Shown here piece after piece: positions 28,272 to 38,817 of a DNA stretch of 64,000 nt. The notes beneath the pieces were generated by a model that saw only the letters and a program-made list of their open reading frames with translations, was not told the DNA's origin and did no database searches. The stretch's first letter is position 1. Every line of letters begins with the position of its first letter. Made by a program: the position numbers and the translations under genes. Source of the stretch: Citrobacter amalonaticus (lineage in GTDB: Bacteria > Pseudomonadota > Gammaproteobacteria > Enterobacterales > Enterobacteriaceae); the NCBI GenBank assembly GCA_028994555.1, contig JARDVN010000002.1, positions 62,001 to 126,000 of the forward strand. Direction: 5' to 3'.

Positions 28272-28772
28272 ATGAAAGCCCAGGCATACCCACCATCAGT
28301 CATTCGTAAAGGCGCTGTGTTGTACGCAGCCCTTTATTACATCTCTGATGATGATAAAGCAAAGGTCGAGGTTACAGAGTGGATAGTTCGCTCTATTCAG
28401 AAACGACGCAACTCAACCAGCGATCAACGCTATGTCAATCTTGCCCAAAAGTTAGATGGGATTACGTGGGGGAAAAGGTCACGGAAGAATGGGGACTTTG
28501 GTTGGTTGCCATCTATACCTAGCTGGTGCTTGAAGCAGTTCCGGGAAGGTGGCGAATTGCCTTTTGGCGTTTATACGACGCGACTGGCCGCTCTCAAGTT
28601 TGCGAAAGTCAGCTTGCAGGAAGAGGTCCAATATTGCGAGGCCGAGCTGAAAAAGGCTCAGACAGAAGAGGATACTCAGGAACTCCAAGAGGAGCTGGCG
28701 GAGAACCAGAGACTTCTGAAAGCTGCTGGAGCAATGGTGAAGCGCGAGCAAAACAAGAAGAAAAGAGGTTGA
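28272..28772 (+). CDS. Coiled-coil protein, unknown
   Basis: 166 residues; the C-terminal half is a Glu/Lys-rich coiled coil (VQYCEAELKKAQTEEDTQEL...) with a basic end. GGGGGG-rich ribosome region upstream. It directly precedes the cytosine methyltransferase gene. Confidence 0.6.
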   Translation: MKAQAYPPSVIRKGAVLYAALYYISDDDKAKVEVTEWIVRSIQKRRNSTSDQRYVNLAQKLDGITWGKRSRKNGDFGWLPSIPSWCLKQFREGGELPFGVYTTRLAALKFAKVSLQEEVQYCEAELKKAQTEEDTQELQEELAENQRLLKAAGAMVKREQNKKKRG

Positions 28773-28775
28773 CCA

Positions 28776-30203
28776 ATGTTACCGATCGTCTCCCCCTCCG
28801 TAGTAACCAAACAACTTGCGTTCAATCGAGTAGGCGATAAACGCAAGGTTAGGGTTTCGTCCAACTTTTTGGATGTTATGGGGTTCAAGCCAGGTATGGG
28901 CATCGCCGTTGAGCCAGGGGAGGGGATGGGCGGTTTTTCGGTGATCCCAGCGACCGATGAACTACAGACACACCAGGTTTATCAGCGCCGGTATCAACCA
29001 AAGAGTCGCTCCAACAACCCGCTGGAAACCGTTATTGAGTTTTCTGGACAAGGGCTCATAGATAAGTGCTTCCCTCGCTATACAGAGCGTTTCCACGTCG
29101 AAATGCGAAAAGGTCGAGTAGTCTTCACTCCCGTCGCAAACAGAGCCTTTGCCATTGCTGATCGGTTCAGAAAAACCAGCCCTTTCCGTGCCTTTGTGGC
29201 ATTGACTGGCGGGGTAGACATTCATGTTATGGAATCGCTTGGCTGGAAGGCTGAGATTGTTTTGGAACATCGTCCAGTTGAAGCCAGAGACAGAGCATCC
29301 GGGCGGAACCTGAGTGAAGTACATGCGCTCAATACGCTGGTGAACAGCTCCCCGCGTATCCTGCTGAATGAAGACATTCATCACCTGGAGCTGGATCGCC
29401 TTGGAGCCTTGCTGGCGGAGTGCCCACCAATTGGTTTGGCCCATTACTCGTTGGGGTGTGATGACCACTCAAACGCCAAAAGTCCAAGGGACAAAGAGCG
29501 TTCTCTTGAAGATCTCTCCACCATGCTCGACATGGTTTACCCGGCACTAAAACAGATCGAGGTCGTGAACCCTGCCGTCGTGCTGGTGGAAAACGTCCCG
29601 AACTTCAAAGCATCCGGAGCCGGGGCGATGATGGGAACGACACTGCGGCGGATGGGGTACTTCCTCACTGAGATGGTCTTGAACGGTCTGGATTTCGGCG
29701 CGTACCAGGGGCGAGAACGCTATTACATGGTGGCGTCGGTCTTCCCTGGGTTCGTTCCACCGAAACCTGAGCAGAGAGCTGGTGGACGATTGTGGCCGGT
29801 GATCGAGAAGCACCTCGGGGATTGTGCAGACGTCACAGCGTTGAAGTCAATTCAGGCCAGAGAGTCAACTTCTCGCAGGATGCCTGCGTTCTTGACGAGA
29901 GAAAGCACCAGTTGCCCGACCATCCTCAAGTCTCAGGATCGTGGGGTAAAGGATGCAGTGTACATCCAAGACGGTGGCCGCATTTACAAGCCATCGGTCG
30001 ATCTGGTTCAGGAGTTGATGTCGATACCTGATAGCTTTGATATTTCGTGGATGGCAAAAGAACAAGCGACAGAAACACTTGGGCAGAGTGTGGATTACAG
30101 ATTGCATTCAGCGGTCATGGCCGCAGTTCGGGATCACCTGAATGTGAATTGCGGTCGCCATACCGTGGTGCAGCACGGTATCAGAAGTAAGGAAGGTAAA
30201 TAA
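28776..30203 (+). CDS. C5-cytosine DNA methyltransferase-like protein
   Basis: 475 residues. Residues 1-58 resemble an AbrB-like beta domain (KRKVRVSSNFLDVMGFKPG). The methyltransferase has motif I VALTGGVDIHVMESLGW (~141-157), motif VI VENVPNF (~271) and motif VIII YQGRERYYMV. The motif IV region is LAHYSLGCDDHSNAKS, with GC (Cys ~228) in place of the usual PC. IncC plasmids carry dcm-like genes, which may modify the plasmid against restriction. Confidence 0.75.
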   Translation: MLPIVSPSVVTKQLAFNRVGDKRKVRVSSNFLDVMGFKPGMGIAVEPGEGMGGFSVIPATDELQTHQVYQRRYQPKSRSNNPLETVIEFSGQGLIDKCFPRYTERFHVEMRKGRVVFTPVANRAFAIADRFRKTSPFRAFVALTGGVDIHVMESLGWKAEIVLEHRPVEARDRASGRNLSEVHALNTLVNSSPRILLNEDIHHLELDRLGALLAECPPIGLAHYSLGCDDHSNAKSPRDKERSLEDLSTMLDMVYPALKQIEVVNPAVVLVENVPNFKASGAGAMMGTTLRRMGYFLTEMVLNGLDFGAYQGRERYYMVASVFPGFVPPKPEQRAGGRLWPVIEKHLGDCADVTALKSIQARESTSRRMPAFLTRESTSCPTILKSQDRGVKDAVYIQDGGRIYKPSVDLVQELMSIPDSFDISWMAKEQATETLGQSVDYRLHSAVMAAVRDHLNVNCGRHTVVQHGIRSKEGK

Positions 30204-30784
30204 TGGCAGTCATTTACTACGGCGAGGGAACCCATGACGCCGGTTTCGTCGGGTTCCGTGTCGCACGAACAGTTGGGGTGGCGGATGATTACCGGCAGGA
30301 ATACTTCTCCTTGAGAGAGTATTCCTACGCAACAGCTCACCGGCTGGCCTACAGCTTGGACCGAAAGTGGGAAGCTGAGGCAGAAGAGGTGAAGCGTCAG
30401 AATAAGACTTGTAAGCGGCGACGCAACTCCGGGCCAAATATCATTGCTGAGGGGCTGAGGGCTTATATCAGTATCGAGAACCGGAGCCGGATGGGGGTGA
30501 AGAGAACCTACTTCGCACCTTGTTTTCTCGTCACAAAGCCAGGCTACGGCAATGGGGATATTGTTTTCAGGATTTCCACTCATGGCTACGCAGAAGCCTA
30601 CGAAAAGGCGGTGGAAAAATATTGTGAGATCCATGATTTGACGGATGAGCAGTATGTTGAGTTGCTTGACCGTATGCCGAGTACAGAGGTGTTCACTGGA
30701 TACCTGCTGAATGCTCTTTTAATACGCGGTCATCGCGCCACAAAAGCTGAAATACTGAGTAAGCTGGGGGGCTGCGAAGAATGA
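30203..30784 (+). CDS. Unknown 193-aa protein next to dcm-like gene
   Basis: Overlaps the methyltransferase stop codon (TAATG). The N-terminal two thirds (VGFRVARTVGVADDYRQEYFSL...AYSLDRKWEAEAEEVKR) are basic, with a beta-rich middle. It resembles AP2-like DNA-binding folds only loosely. Function unknown. Confidence 0.55.
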   Translation: MAVIYYGEGTHDAGFVGFRVARTVGVADDYRQEYFSLREYSYATAHRLAYSLDRKWEAEAEEVKRQNKTCKRRRNSGPNIIAEGLRAYISIENRSRMGVKRTYFAPCFLVTKPGYGNGDIVFRISTHGYAEAYEKAVEKYCEIHDLTDEQYVELLDRMPSTEVFTGYLLNALLIRGHRATKAEILSKLGGCEE

Positions 30785-30891
30785 AGATGACATCACCAAT
30801 AGCAAAGGGAAAAGCGGCCACAACAGAGTGCGTTGCCCAGAGTATCGGTGGGCGCAATAACAGCGCCAGATGTTCAAACCATGTTTTATAG
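30781..30891 (+). CDS. Possible 36-codon ORF
   Basis: Starts with ATGA overlapping the previous stop and reads MKMTSPIAKGKAATTECVAQ to TAG (30889-30891). Coupled translation is plausible, but it is short and unrecognised. Confidence 0.3.
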   Translation: MKMTSPIAKGKAATTECVAQSIGGRNNSARCSNHVL

Positions 30892-30915
30892 CAACACCTC
30901 TTTGGGGGCGGAATT

Positions 30916-31534
30916 ATGTTTTTTGATAACAAAGTAGAATCTCACTCGCTCGTAATGGGAGCCAGCGGGAAGGGCAAATCGGTCTTGTCCGAACAAGTGC
31001 GGAAAAACGCGAGGCTGCGCGGTGATCTGCTGGTGGATACTGAGATGTACCGTGAAGGTCGAGGGTTGAAACCATACGAGCATGAGTACGCTCGTCGCTT
31101 AGTTCTGGGGCTAAGTGGACCGTTGCCGCGTGAACTGCGTGGGAAGCCGGTGACGGTTATCTCTGATGTGTCCAGACCAAAAAAAGGTAAAGCGTCAGCC
31201 AAAGCAATTTGTTAAGACCGTAAATGGCGTCACCCTTGAACGCCAATTGGTGGCAGATGCAAGAGACCAGTTGGAAATGCAAACAGGCGTCTGGCTCAAA
31301 CAACCTCAGCTCATCGAGCTGATGGAAGAGTCGGGCATAGACGAAACTCTAGCCGATTTTGGTGAGGCTGAAACACAGATCCGAGAAATGCTGGCGGATG
31401 CGTTGGCGATGAAACTGGTAGGGCGCTCATGGCCCAAGTGTGGAGCCCTCTATAACGCGGCAGAAAAGTCCGACGTTAACTTTTCCTCCGAGCTTGATGC
31501 TGCGGCAAAAGAAGCTGGATACATGGTTCGCTGA
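30916..31534 (+). CDS. Small P-loop protein, unknown
   Basis: Begins MFFDNKVESHSLVMGASGKGKSVLSEQV; GASGKGKS is a Walker A motif, as in VirD4/FtsK-type ATPases, but no Walker B DEx is seen in this short chain. An A7 run (31179-31185) breaks the frame; with A6 it is 205 residues. An alternative is two adjacent genes, the second starting at 31166. Confidence 0.5.
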
Positions 31535-31741
31535 ATGGGATTTGGTGTGGACAAGATAGATCGGCAAAGTTGGCTCGTTAAATTCAGGCGAGCGAAGTGT
31601 CAGGACACTTTAGACACGATGCGGGATGCGGCCATTCGCAACTATGAAGGGAATATTCGTGTTATCGCGGATATTGTATTGGCCCATGAGGCGAGAGAGA
31701 CAGAAATTGAAAAAGGGATGTTTTGTCTAATAGTTAGATAG
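31535..31741 (+). CDS. Small unknown protein
   Basis: 68 residues (MGFGVDKIDRQSWLVKFRRA...), its ATG directly behind the previous TGA. Probably part of the same operon. No family recognised. Confidence 0.5.
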   Translation: MGFGVDKIDRQSWLVKFRRAKCQDTLDTMRDAAIRNYEGNIRVIADIVLAHEARETEIEKGMFCLIVR

Positions 31742-31766
31742 TCTGATGAGCTATCAGGTGGTGATT

Positions 31767-32046
31767 ATGAAAAAGAGAATACTTCATCTGCCCGTAAAAA
31801 AAGATTTACTTCGATCAGATCAAATCTGGAGAAAAACCAGATGAATATCGCCTCGTCACAGACTACTGGATAAAAAGACTAGAGGGGCGCGAGTATGATG
31901 AAGTCCATGTTAAGTGTGGCTACCCAAAGGCTGGAGATATGTCCAGGATAGAGATTCGTCCTTGGCGTGGCTTCTCAAGGAACGTCATAACGCACCCGCA
32001 CTTTGGAGATTATCCGGTTGAAGTATTCGCCATCCATGTGAATTGA
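31767..32046 (+). CDS. ASCH-domain protein
   Basis: Hidden by an A7 run (31796-31802); with A6 it reads MKKRILHLPVKKIYFDQIKSGEKPDEYRLV...to 32046, 92 residues. IYFDQIKSGEKPDEYR is the hallmark beta-helix start of ASCH/PUA-like RNA-binding domains. ASCH proteins are thought to bind or act on RNA or nucleotides; the target here is unknown. The terminator at 32111 follows. Confidence 0.7.
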
Positions 32047-32110
32047 TTTTGGTATTCTGATTTAAAACTATTGTAGCTCAGGTATCAAAAGAACTTGGGT
32101 AATTAAAGAT

Positions 32111-32129
32111 AAGGGGCCGACGGCCCCTT
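32111..32129. terminator. Bidirectional terminator
   Basis: AAGGGGCC and GGCCCCTT form a near-perfect dyad between convergent gene groups. Confidence 0.7.
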
Positions 32130-32136
32130 AATTGTT

Positions 32137-32625
32137 TTAGTTTGTGAATATTGAACAATCGAGGTGGGATAGCGCTTGTTCGTAGCTACCTTTGTTGTTC
32201 GTCTTACGCAGTGCCACCAGCTCAACAATCAATTGGCTTAAAGCCAGTGATTGAGGCTCCCAGACGCGCTTGCATTTGTCAGCCATGTTGGCATTTACGT
32301 CTGTAATGACGTAGAGGAAATCAGGGACGTCTTTCAAGGTCCCCAGGCCTTTTGCCATATCAACAGCCTCAGGGTTTTGATAGCTTCGAGTGGCGCTCAG
32401 GTCATCGTGGGAAATATAGCTGGCAGATGTCTCAGCGAAACCTAACACCATGCCTTTTCCTGCGCTTTTTGCAATGGCCGAGCCGATAGCTAGAGTTGGC
32501 ATGATGGCCTGACCTATTTGGCGGGTAGATGCAGTTGCCAAGCCTGAGGCGATGTTCTTCCCGGCATCTTCGGCAGTGGCAGAGCTGGTTGTGAGCATCG
32601 CAGTTAAAATGATTTTTCCAAACAT
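32137..32625 (-). CDS. Exported protein, unknown
   Basis: About 162 residues starting MFGKIILTAMLTTSSATAEDA, with a signal-peptide-like N-terminus (cleavage possibly after SATA), and GAGGAATTAAGT before the ATG. A glycine-alanine middle and a Cys near the C-terminus (HLDCSIFTN). It follows topB on the same strand. Function unknown. Confidence 0.6.
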   Translation of the reverse strand: MFGKIILTAMLTTSSATAEDAGKNIASGLATASTRQIGQAIMPTLAIGSAIAKSAGKGMVLGFAETSASYISHDDLSATRSYQNPEAVDMAKGLGTLKDVPDFLYVITDVNANMADKCKRVWEPQSLALSQLIVELVALRKTNNKGSYEQALSHLDCSIFTN

Positions 32626-32639
32626 ACTTAATTCCTCTA

Positions 32640-34835
32640 TCAATCCATAAAGTCCGACTTTTTGAAGGGCATAGTGCCTTTGCAATCGGGATACGCTGTG
32701 CAGCCCCAGAACTTAGAGGCTCGTTTCTTGCCAGGGGCTTTTCCTTTCCTGAGACGCATCGGGCTACCGCAATCTGGGCAGTCTGGACAATCCTCCGCCG
32801 CGATACGTTTCTCGGGTTTCCCTCGGTTGTCTGGGAACGTCTTCTTGCAAGCCTCGTTCTGGCAGCCCCAGAAAAAACCGTTCTTCCCTTTGATCCGGTG
32901 CATCTCTCCACCGCAGTTGAAGCATTCGTGTGAAGGAGGCTTCGCGCCCTCGAAGGCTTTAGCCATCGCGCCACCTTCTTTGGTCAGAACCGGTGCGGCC
33001 ACTTTGAGCTGCTCAACCATTTGGCAGATCCAGGTGGAAATCTGCTTCATGAAGACAGACATGTTCCCGGAGCCGGAGGCAACTTTCTCAAGCTCCTGCT
33101 CCCAAGCCGCAGTCATGCCGGGTGATTTGATGGCTGGTGGAAGCACTGCTATAAGCGCATGAGCCTTATCAGTTGCAAGCAGTACCTTTTTCTGACGCTT
33201 GAAGTAGCCTTTATCAACAGCGCCCTGGATGATGCTTGCGCGTGTTGCTGGAGTGCCTAAACCGGCTGTGTCTTTGAGGATTTGTTTGAACTTCTCCTCA
33301 GTCACGAACCGGGCAATGTTCTCCATCGCGGCAAGCAATGTGGCTTCGGTGAAGTGCGGTGCTGGCCGCGTCATTTTGTTTGCCAGCTCGGCCCCATTCA
33401 GCAAGGCAGGTTCGCCCTGGCTAACCCTGGGGAGCTTCTCTTGTTCAACCGGCGCGTCGGTGTCTTCCCCCCTCGTCCTTGGGACTGCTTTCACTATCAG
33501 AAGCAAACAAAACCTTCCAGCCTTGTTTGGTAGGTGTCTTACCAGCGGACGCAAAGAGGTGACGCCCACACTGCACCTCGATGGAGGTTTTGGTGAACTC
33601 GAACTCGCTGTAGAACTGCGCGATGTAGAAACGACGGATGGCGTCGTAAAGATTGAACTCGATCTCAGACATGGCACTGATGTCTGTTCTGGCCGGTGTT
33701 GGAATGATCGCGTGGTGCGCGGTCACTTTGGCGTCATTGAATACCCTGGCCTTGCGATGAGGATCTGCGCCAGCCACCAGCCCAGAGACGTTCTGATCGG
33801 ACAAAATGAGCGCCTGGAGAATGTCCGGAATGTCTTCCTTTTGGCTCTCGGGTAGATAACGACTGTCAGTACGAGGGTAGGTGGTCGCTTTGTGCGTCTC
33901 GTACAGAGCTTGAGCTGCATCCAGTACCTGCTGAGCTGTGTATCCCCATCGTTTGCTCGCGTATTGTTGCAGCGACGTTAGATCGAAGGGGAGGGGGGGC
34001 TGACTCTTTACCTGGTTTGGTTTCTGCTTTGCTGATAACAGCATTGGCACCATTGACCTGGGAGGCTACCTGCTCGGCATAGGCCTTATTGACGCACCGG
34101 CCTTGCTCGTCACTGCACTCTTCTGGTGGTATCCATTGGGCGGCAAACTGTCCATTCTGTACGGACACGTTCACACCCAGAGTCCAGTATGGTGAGGGGG
34201 TGAAACCGGCGATCTCTCGGTCCCGTTGACAAACAAGAGCGACGGTTGGGGTGATAACCCTGCCAACGTGAAGAGTGTGGTTGAAGCCGACATCTCGGGC
34301 CAGCACTGTGTAGAGGCGGCTCACGTTCATGCCTACCAACCAGTCAGCGCGTTGCCGTGCCAATGCGGCGTAGTAGAGTGAGACCGTATCCTTGCCATCC
34401 TTTACGTTGTTCAGCGCTTTCTTGATGCTTGACTCATCGAGAGCCGTCAAACAAACTCGGCGAATAGGGCCAGAGTAGCGGAATCGATCCAGAAGCGAAC
34501 GGGCGATAGCCTCACCTTCTCGGTCGTAGTCCGTTGAGATGTAGATGGTGCTCGCCTTTTTTGACCAGTCCCTCAACAATTTTGTACTGTTTGAACGCAC
34601 TCTTGCGAACGTTGTACCGCCATGACTCTGGTGCAATAGGGAGGGTCTCCAGTGACCATGACTTGTAGCGTTCGTCATAATCGTCTGGCATATACAATTC
34701 CAGCAGGTGGCCGAACGCCCACGTAATAACGCGGTTTCCTCCATCATGGAGAAATCCATCACCTCGTTGGGAGGCCTTCATTACGCCAGCCAAATCTTTT
34801 GCCTGAGAAGGCTTCTCGCAGATATAAAGGTCCAT
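32640..34835 (-). CDS. topB: DNA topoisomerase III (TopB)
   Basis: Type IA topoisomerase. [19 protein letters not shown] starts the Toprim domain; [17 protein letters not shown] is the metal motif; [13 protein letters not shown] carries the catalytic Tyr; the C-terminus has topoisomerase zinc ribbons (CFNCGG...[16 protein letters not shown]...). Three homopolymer errors (T6 34557-34562, G7 33993-33999, C6 33467-33472) break it; corrected it is 730 residues. Resolves single-stranded DNA links during replication or transfer. Confidence 0.92.
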
Positions 34836-35068
34836 TAAGCAGCTCCTCTCATCTTTGATTCCAGATTCGCCAGCTCAGTCCAGCTTTGAGCCAGACCTTT
34901 GACTTCGGGGTAGTCTCTGGAGAGGTTTTCGAGGACTCCAGAAATGACATAGGCCGCTTCGCTGGAATTACCCCTCGAACCGGCCTCCTGGAGCATGATT
35001 AATAAAGCGTCGAAGAGCTCAGCCTTACGGCCTAGCTCTGTCTGGTTTCTTATTTCAGAGCTTTGCAT
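34835..35068 (-). CDS. Small helical protein upstream of topB
   Basis: 77 residues, wholly helical by composition (MQSSEIRNQTELGRKAELFDALLIML...). It overlaps the topB start by one base and the preceding lipoprotein gene by 19, so all three form an operon. Function unknown. Confidence 0.6.
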   Translation of the reverse strand: MQSSEIRNQTELGRKAELFDALLIMLQEAGSRGNSSEAAYVISGVLENLSRDYPEVKGLAQSWTELANLESKMRGAA

Positions 35069-35668
35069 GGGTTCACCACTGAATAGGGACGCACGGACTC
35101 GCGCACAATGCGGCGATCTGCGTCAGTTACAGCCTGACTGGTGCAAAAGTGCGTCCAGGCATTCAGATAATCTTTATAGGTGTGGGTAGGTGGTATGCAG
35201 CCGGTTACAACGTCCTTGGGGATGTTTGTGGTTCCCTCGGCTTCCACAAAGCGCCAATCGTGCTCGTCCATACCTTTGCCACCATCGCAATAGCGTTCCC
35301 AGCGTGACAACTCGTACAGCGAGTAGCCTTTGCCTTTATTCATGGACTTGAAGGTATTGATGGCTTCGTTGACATCCCCGTGCTGTTTGATCCCTGCTGG
35401 AGTTTTATCTGAACCAGCGGAGTCATCTTTGACCTTGTTCATCGTTGCGCTGACATTACCGTCGCCCAGCACATGGATATAACCAGGTTGACGTAATGCA
35501 GCACCACCGCGCCCCATGTTGTCCCATGCCATCGACAGTTCCCGGCTAACTCGGGCAGGTTTGTCATTTTCGGCAGGGGCAGTCTGGGGCTGAGGCTTTT
35601 GCTCGGGGGGCGTTAGAGGCACACCCGGCCAGAATTGCCACTCCCAGAATTGCTATCAGTTGTCTCAT
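35050..35668 (-). CDS. Lipoprotein, unknown
   Basis: With the G6 run (35605-35610 on the plus strand) corrected to five, the product is MRQLIAILGVAILAGCASN..., 205 residues, with a clear lipobox LAGC. A Pro/Gln linker and a domain with three Cys (RYCDGG, VVTGCIPPTH, CTSQAV) follow. Likely anchored in the outer membrane. Divergent from traI. Role unknown. Confidence 0.7.
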
Positions 35669-35711
35669 CGTGTCGTTCCTCATAAAAAATTGTCGATGAG
35701 CCCATTCTAAA

Positions 35712-35726
35712 AGGGGGGGGGGGGGG
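35712..35726. repeat. Poly-G tract (15 G)
   Basis: Uninterrupted run of 15 G between the lipoprotein start and the traI activator box. Length is unreliable given the homopolymer errors in this sequence. Confidence 0.6.
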
Positions 35727-35749
35727 GATGGAAAGCTGGTTTCTCAAAC

Positions 35750-35764
35750 TGCCCAAATTGGACA
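35750..35764 (+). promoter_or_regulatory. AcaCD-like activator box 2 (traI)
   Basis: TGCCCAAATTGGACA, 93 nt before the traI ATG. Confidence 0.6.
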
Positions 35765-35842
35765 GATAGGCGTGTGTGCGATCTAAAGGTGTTTTGAGAG
35801 CATGTAGCGACGAGAAATACGATAGGAATATGGTCAACCTAC

Positions 35843-38817
35843 ATGCTGAAAGCCCTTAACAAGTTATTTGGTGGGCGAAGTGGAGTGATCGAGACCGCGC
35901 CGAGCGTCAGAGTGTTGCCGCTTAAAGACGTGGAAGATGAAGAAATCCCTCGATACCCACCTTTTGCCAAGGGCCTGCCAGTGGCCCCACTAGACAAGAT
36001 ACTGGCAACCCAAGCTGAACTGATTGAGAAAGTGCGGAACTCTCTCGGTTTCACTGTGGACGACTTCAACCGGCTTGTTTTGCCGGTGATCCAGCGGTAT
36101 GCCGCGTTTGTTCACCTGTTGCCAGCTTCCGAATCACACCACCACCGTGGCGCTGGTGGTCTGTTCCGACATGGGCTTGAAGTGGCCTTCTGGGCAGCTC
36201 AGGCATCTGAGTCAGTTATCTTTTCCATCGAGGGGACGCCTCGTGAACGCCGTGACAATGAGCCGCGTTGGAGACTGGCGAGCTGTTTCTCCGGGCTGCT
36301 GCATGATGTGGGTAAACCGCTCTCGGATGTGTCCATTACGGACAAAGACGGGTCAATCACATGGAACCCGTATTCGGAGTCACTTCATGACTGGGCACAC
36401 CGTCACGAAATCGACCGTTACTTTATCCGGTGGCGCGACAAGCGACACAAAAGACATGAGCAATTCTCGCTGCTGGCGGTGGATCGAATTATTCCGGCTG
36501 AGACTCGGGAGTTTCTGTCCAAGTCTGGCCCGTCCATCATGGAAGCGATGCTGGAAGCTATCTCAGGAACCAGCGTCAATCAGCCTGTGACCAAGCTGAT
36601 GCTTCGCGCTGACCAAGAGAGCGTCTCACGGGACCTTCGCCAGAGTCGTCTCGATGTGGACGAGTTCTCCTATGGTGTGCCTGTCGAGCGGTACGTGTTC
36701 GATGCCATCCGCCGCCTGGTTAAAACCGGAAAATGGAAGGTCAATGAGCCAGGCGCGAAAGTCTGGCACCTCAACCAAGGTGTATTCATTGCCTGGAAAC
36801 AGCTTGGGGACCTTTATGACTTGATCAGCCACGACAAGATCCCCGGTATTCCACGAGACCCTGACACACTGGCCGACATTCTCATCGAACGTGGTTTTGC
36901 TGTACCAAACACGGTGCAGGAGAAGGGTGAACGTGCGTACTACCGCTACTGGGAAGTTTTGCCTGAGATGCTCCAGGAGGCGGCGGGATCGGTGAAGATC
37001 TTGATGCTCCGACTCGAATCAAACGACCTGGTGTTTACGACTGAGCCTCCTGCGGCTGTTGCTGCGGAAGTTGTTGGTGATGTTGAGGACGCTGAGATTG
37101 AGTTCGTTGATCCTGAGGAAGTCGATGACGACCAAGAGGAAGATGTGTCAGCTCTGAACGATGACATGTTGGCCGCAGAGCAGGAAGCAGAGAAAGCTCT
37201 AGCTGGTCTTGGCTTTGGTGATGCGATGGAGATGCTGAAAAGCACCTCAGATGCTGTCGAGGAGAAACCAGAGCAAAAAGATGCTGGATCAACGGAATCA
37301 TCTAAGCCTGACGCTGGCAAGAAGGGTAAGCCGCAGAGCAAACCGGGCAAAGCAAAACCGAAGAGTGATACAGAGAAACAACCCCACAAACCAGAGGCAA
37401 AAGAGGATTTGTCCCCTCAGGACATTGCCAAAAACGCACCACCTTTGGCAAACGACAATCCGTTACAAGCACTCAAGGATGTTGGGGGTGGACTGGGGGG
37501 ACATCGACTTTCCGTTTGACGCATTCAGCGCATCGGCAGAGACAGCCAGCACTGACGCAACAAACTCAGAAATCCCAGATGTGGCAATGCCCGGAAAGCA
37601 AGAGAAGCAGCCAAAACAGGACTTCGTTCCACAAGAACAAAACTCCCTGCAGGGCGATGACTTTCCAATGTTCGGTAGTTCTGATGAACCGCCATCATGG
37701 GCGATTGAGCCGCTCCCTATGCTGACTGACGCACCAGAACAAACAACACCAGCGCCAGCAATGCCACCTACGGACAAACCTAATCTGCATGAGAAAGACG
37801 CAAAGACCTTACTCGTTGAGATGTTAGCCGGGTACGGAGAAGCATCGGCGTTGCTTGAACAAGCGATCATGCCTGTTTTGGAAGGTAAAACGACGCTGGG
37901 CGAAGTCCTATGCCTGATGAAGGGTCAAGCCGTCATTTTGTACCCGGATGGCGCTCGGTCGCTGGGTGCGCCGTCAGAGGTTCTCTCGAAGCTGTCCCAC
38001 GCCAACGCGATTGTTCCAGACCCGATTATGCCAGGTCGCAAAGTTCGTGATTTCAGCGGAGTGAAGGCAATTGTACTGGCGGAGCAGCTTTCAGATGCAG
38101 TCGTAGCGGCCATTAAGGATGCCGAGGCGTCAATGGGGGGGATACCAGGATGCCTTTGAGCTCGTCTCTCCCCCTGGCTTGGATGCAAGCAAGAATAAGT
38201 CTGCACCGAAACAACAAAGCCGAAAAAAGGCGCAGCAGCAGAAGCCTGAGGTTAACGCCGGTAAACCCTCGCCTGAACAAAAGGCGAAAGGTAAGGACTC
38301 CCAGCCACAGCAGAAGGAGAAGAAGGTCGATGTTACTTCTCCGGTTGAAGAGCCGCAGCGCCAGCCGGTCCAAGAAAAACAGAACGTGGCTCGCCTTCCT
38401 AAGCGGGAGGTTCAACCAGTGGCTCCTGAGCCCAAAGTTGAGCGTGAGAAGGAATTGGGACACGTCGAGGTGCGAGAAAGGGAAGAGCCAGAGGTTAGGG
38501 AGTTTGAGCCGCCTAAGGCGAAAACAAACCCGAAAGACATCAACGCGGAAGATTTCTTGCCGTCTGGTGTTACGCCTCAGAAAGCACTCCAGATGCTCAA
38601 GGACATGATCCAAAAACGCTCGGGCAGATGGCTCGTGACACCTGTCCTGGAAGAGGATGGCTGCTTAGTAACCAGTGACAAAGCCTTCGACATGATTGCC
38701 GGTGAAAACATCGGCATCAGCAAACACATCCTCTGCGGGATGCTGAGCCGGGCACAGAGACGGCCTTTGCTCAAGAAACGTCAGGGAAAACTGTATTTAG
38801 AGGTAAATGAAACATGA
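35843..38817 (+). CDS. traI: TraI, MobH-family relaxase
   Basis: Starts MLKALNKLFGGRSGVIETAP. LPASESHHHRGAGGLFRHGLEVAFWA followed by SGLLHDVGKPLSD is the HHH/HD pattern of MobH relaxases (TraI_2), which nick oriT and pilot the strand. G6 (37495-37500) and G7 (38135-38141) runs break the frame; corrected length is 990 residues. The second half is Lys/Glu/Pro-rich and disordered, ending in a basic domain. traD overlaps by ATGA. Confidence 0.92.

Noticed and set aside
35712..35726. Phase-variable switch of traI as an established feature
   Set aside because: Homopolymer lengths in this sequence are unreliable, so only a note is justified.
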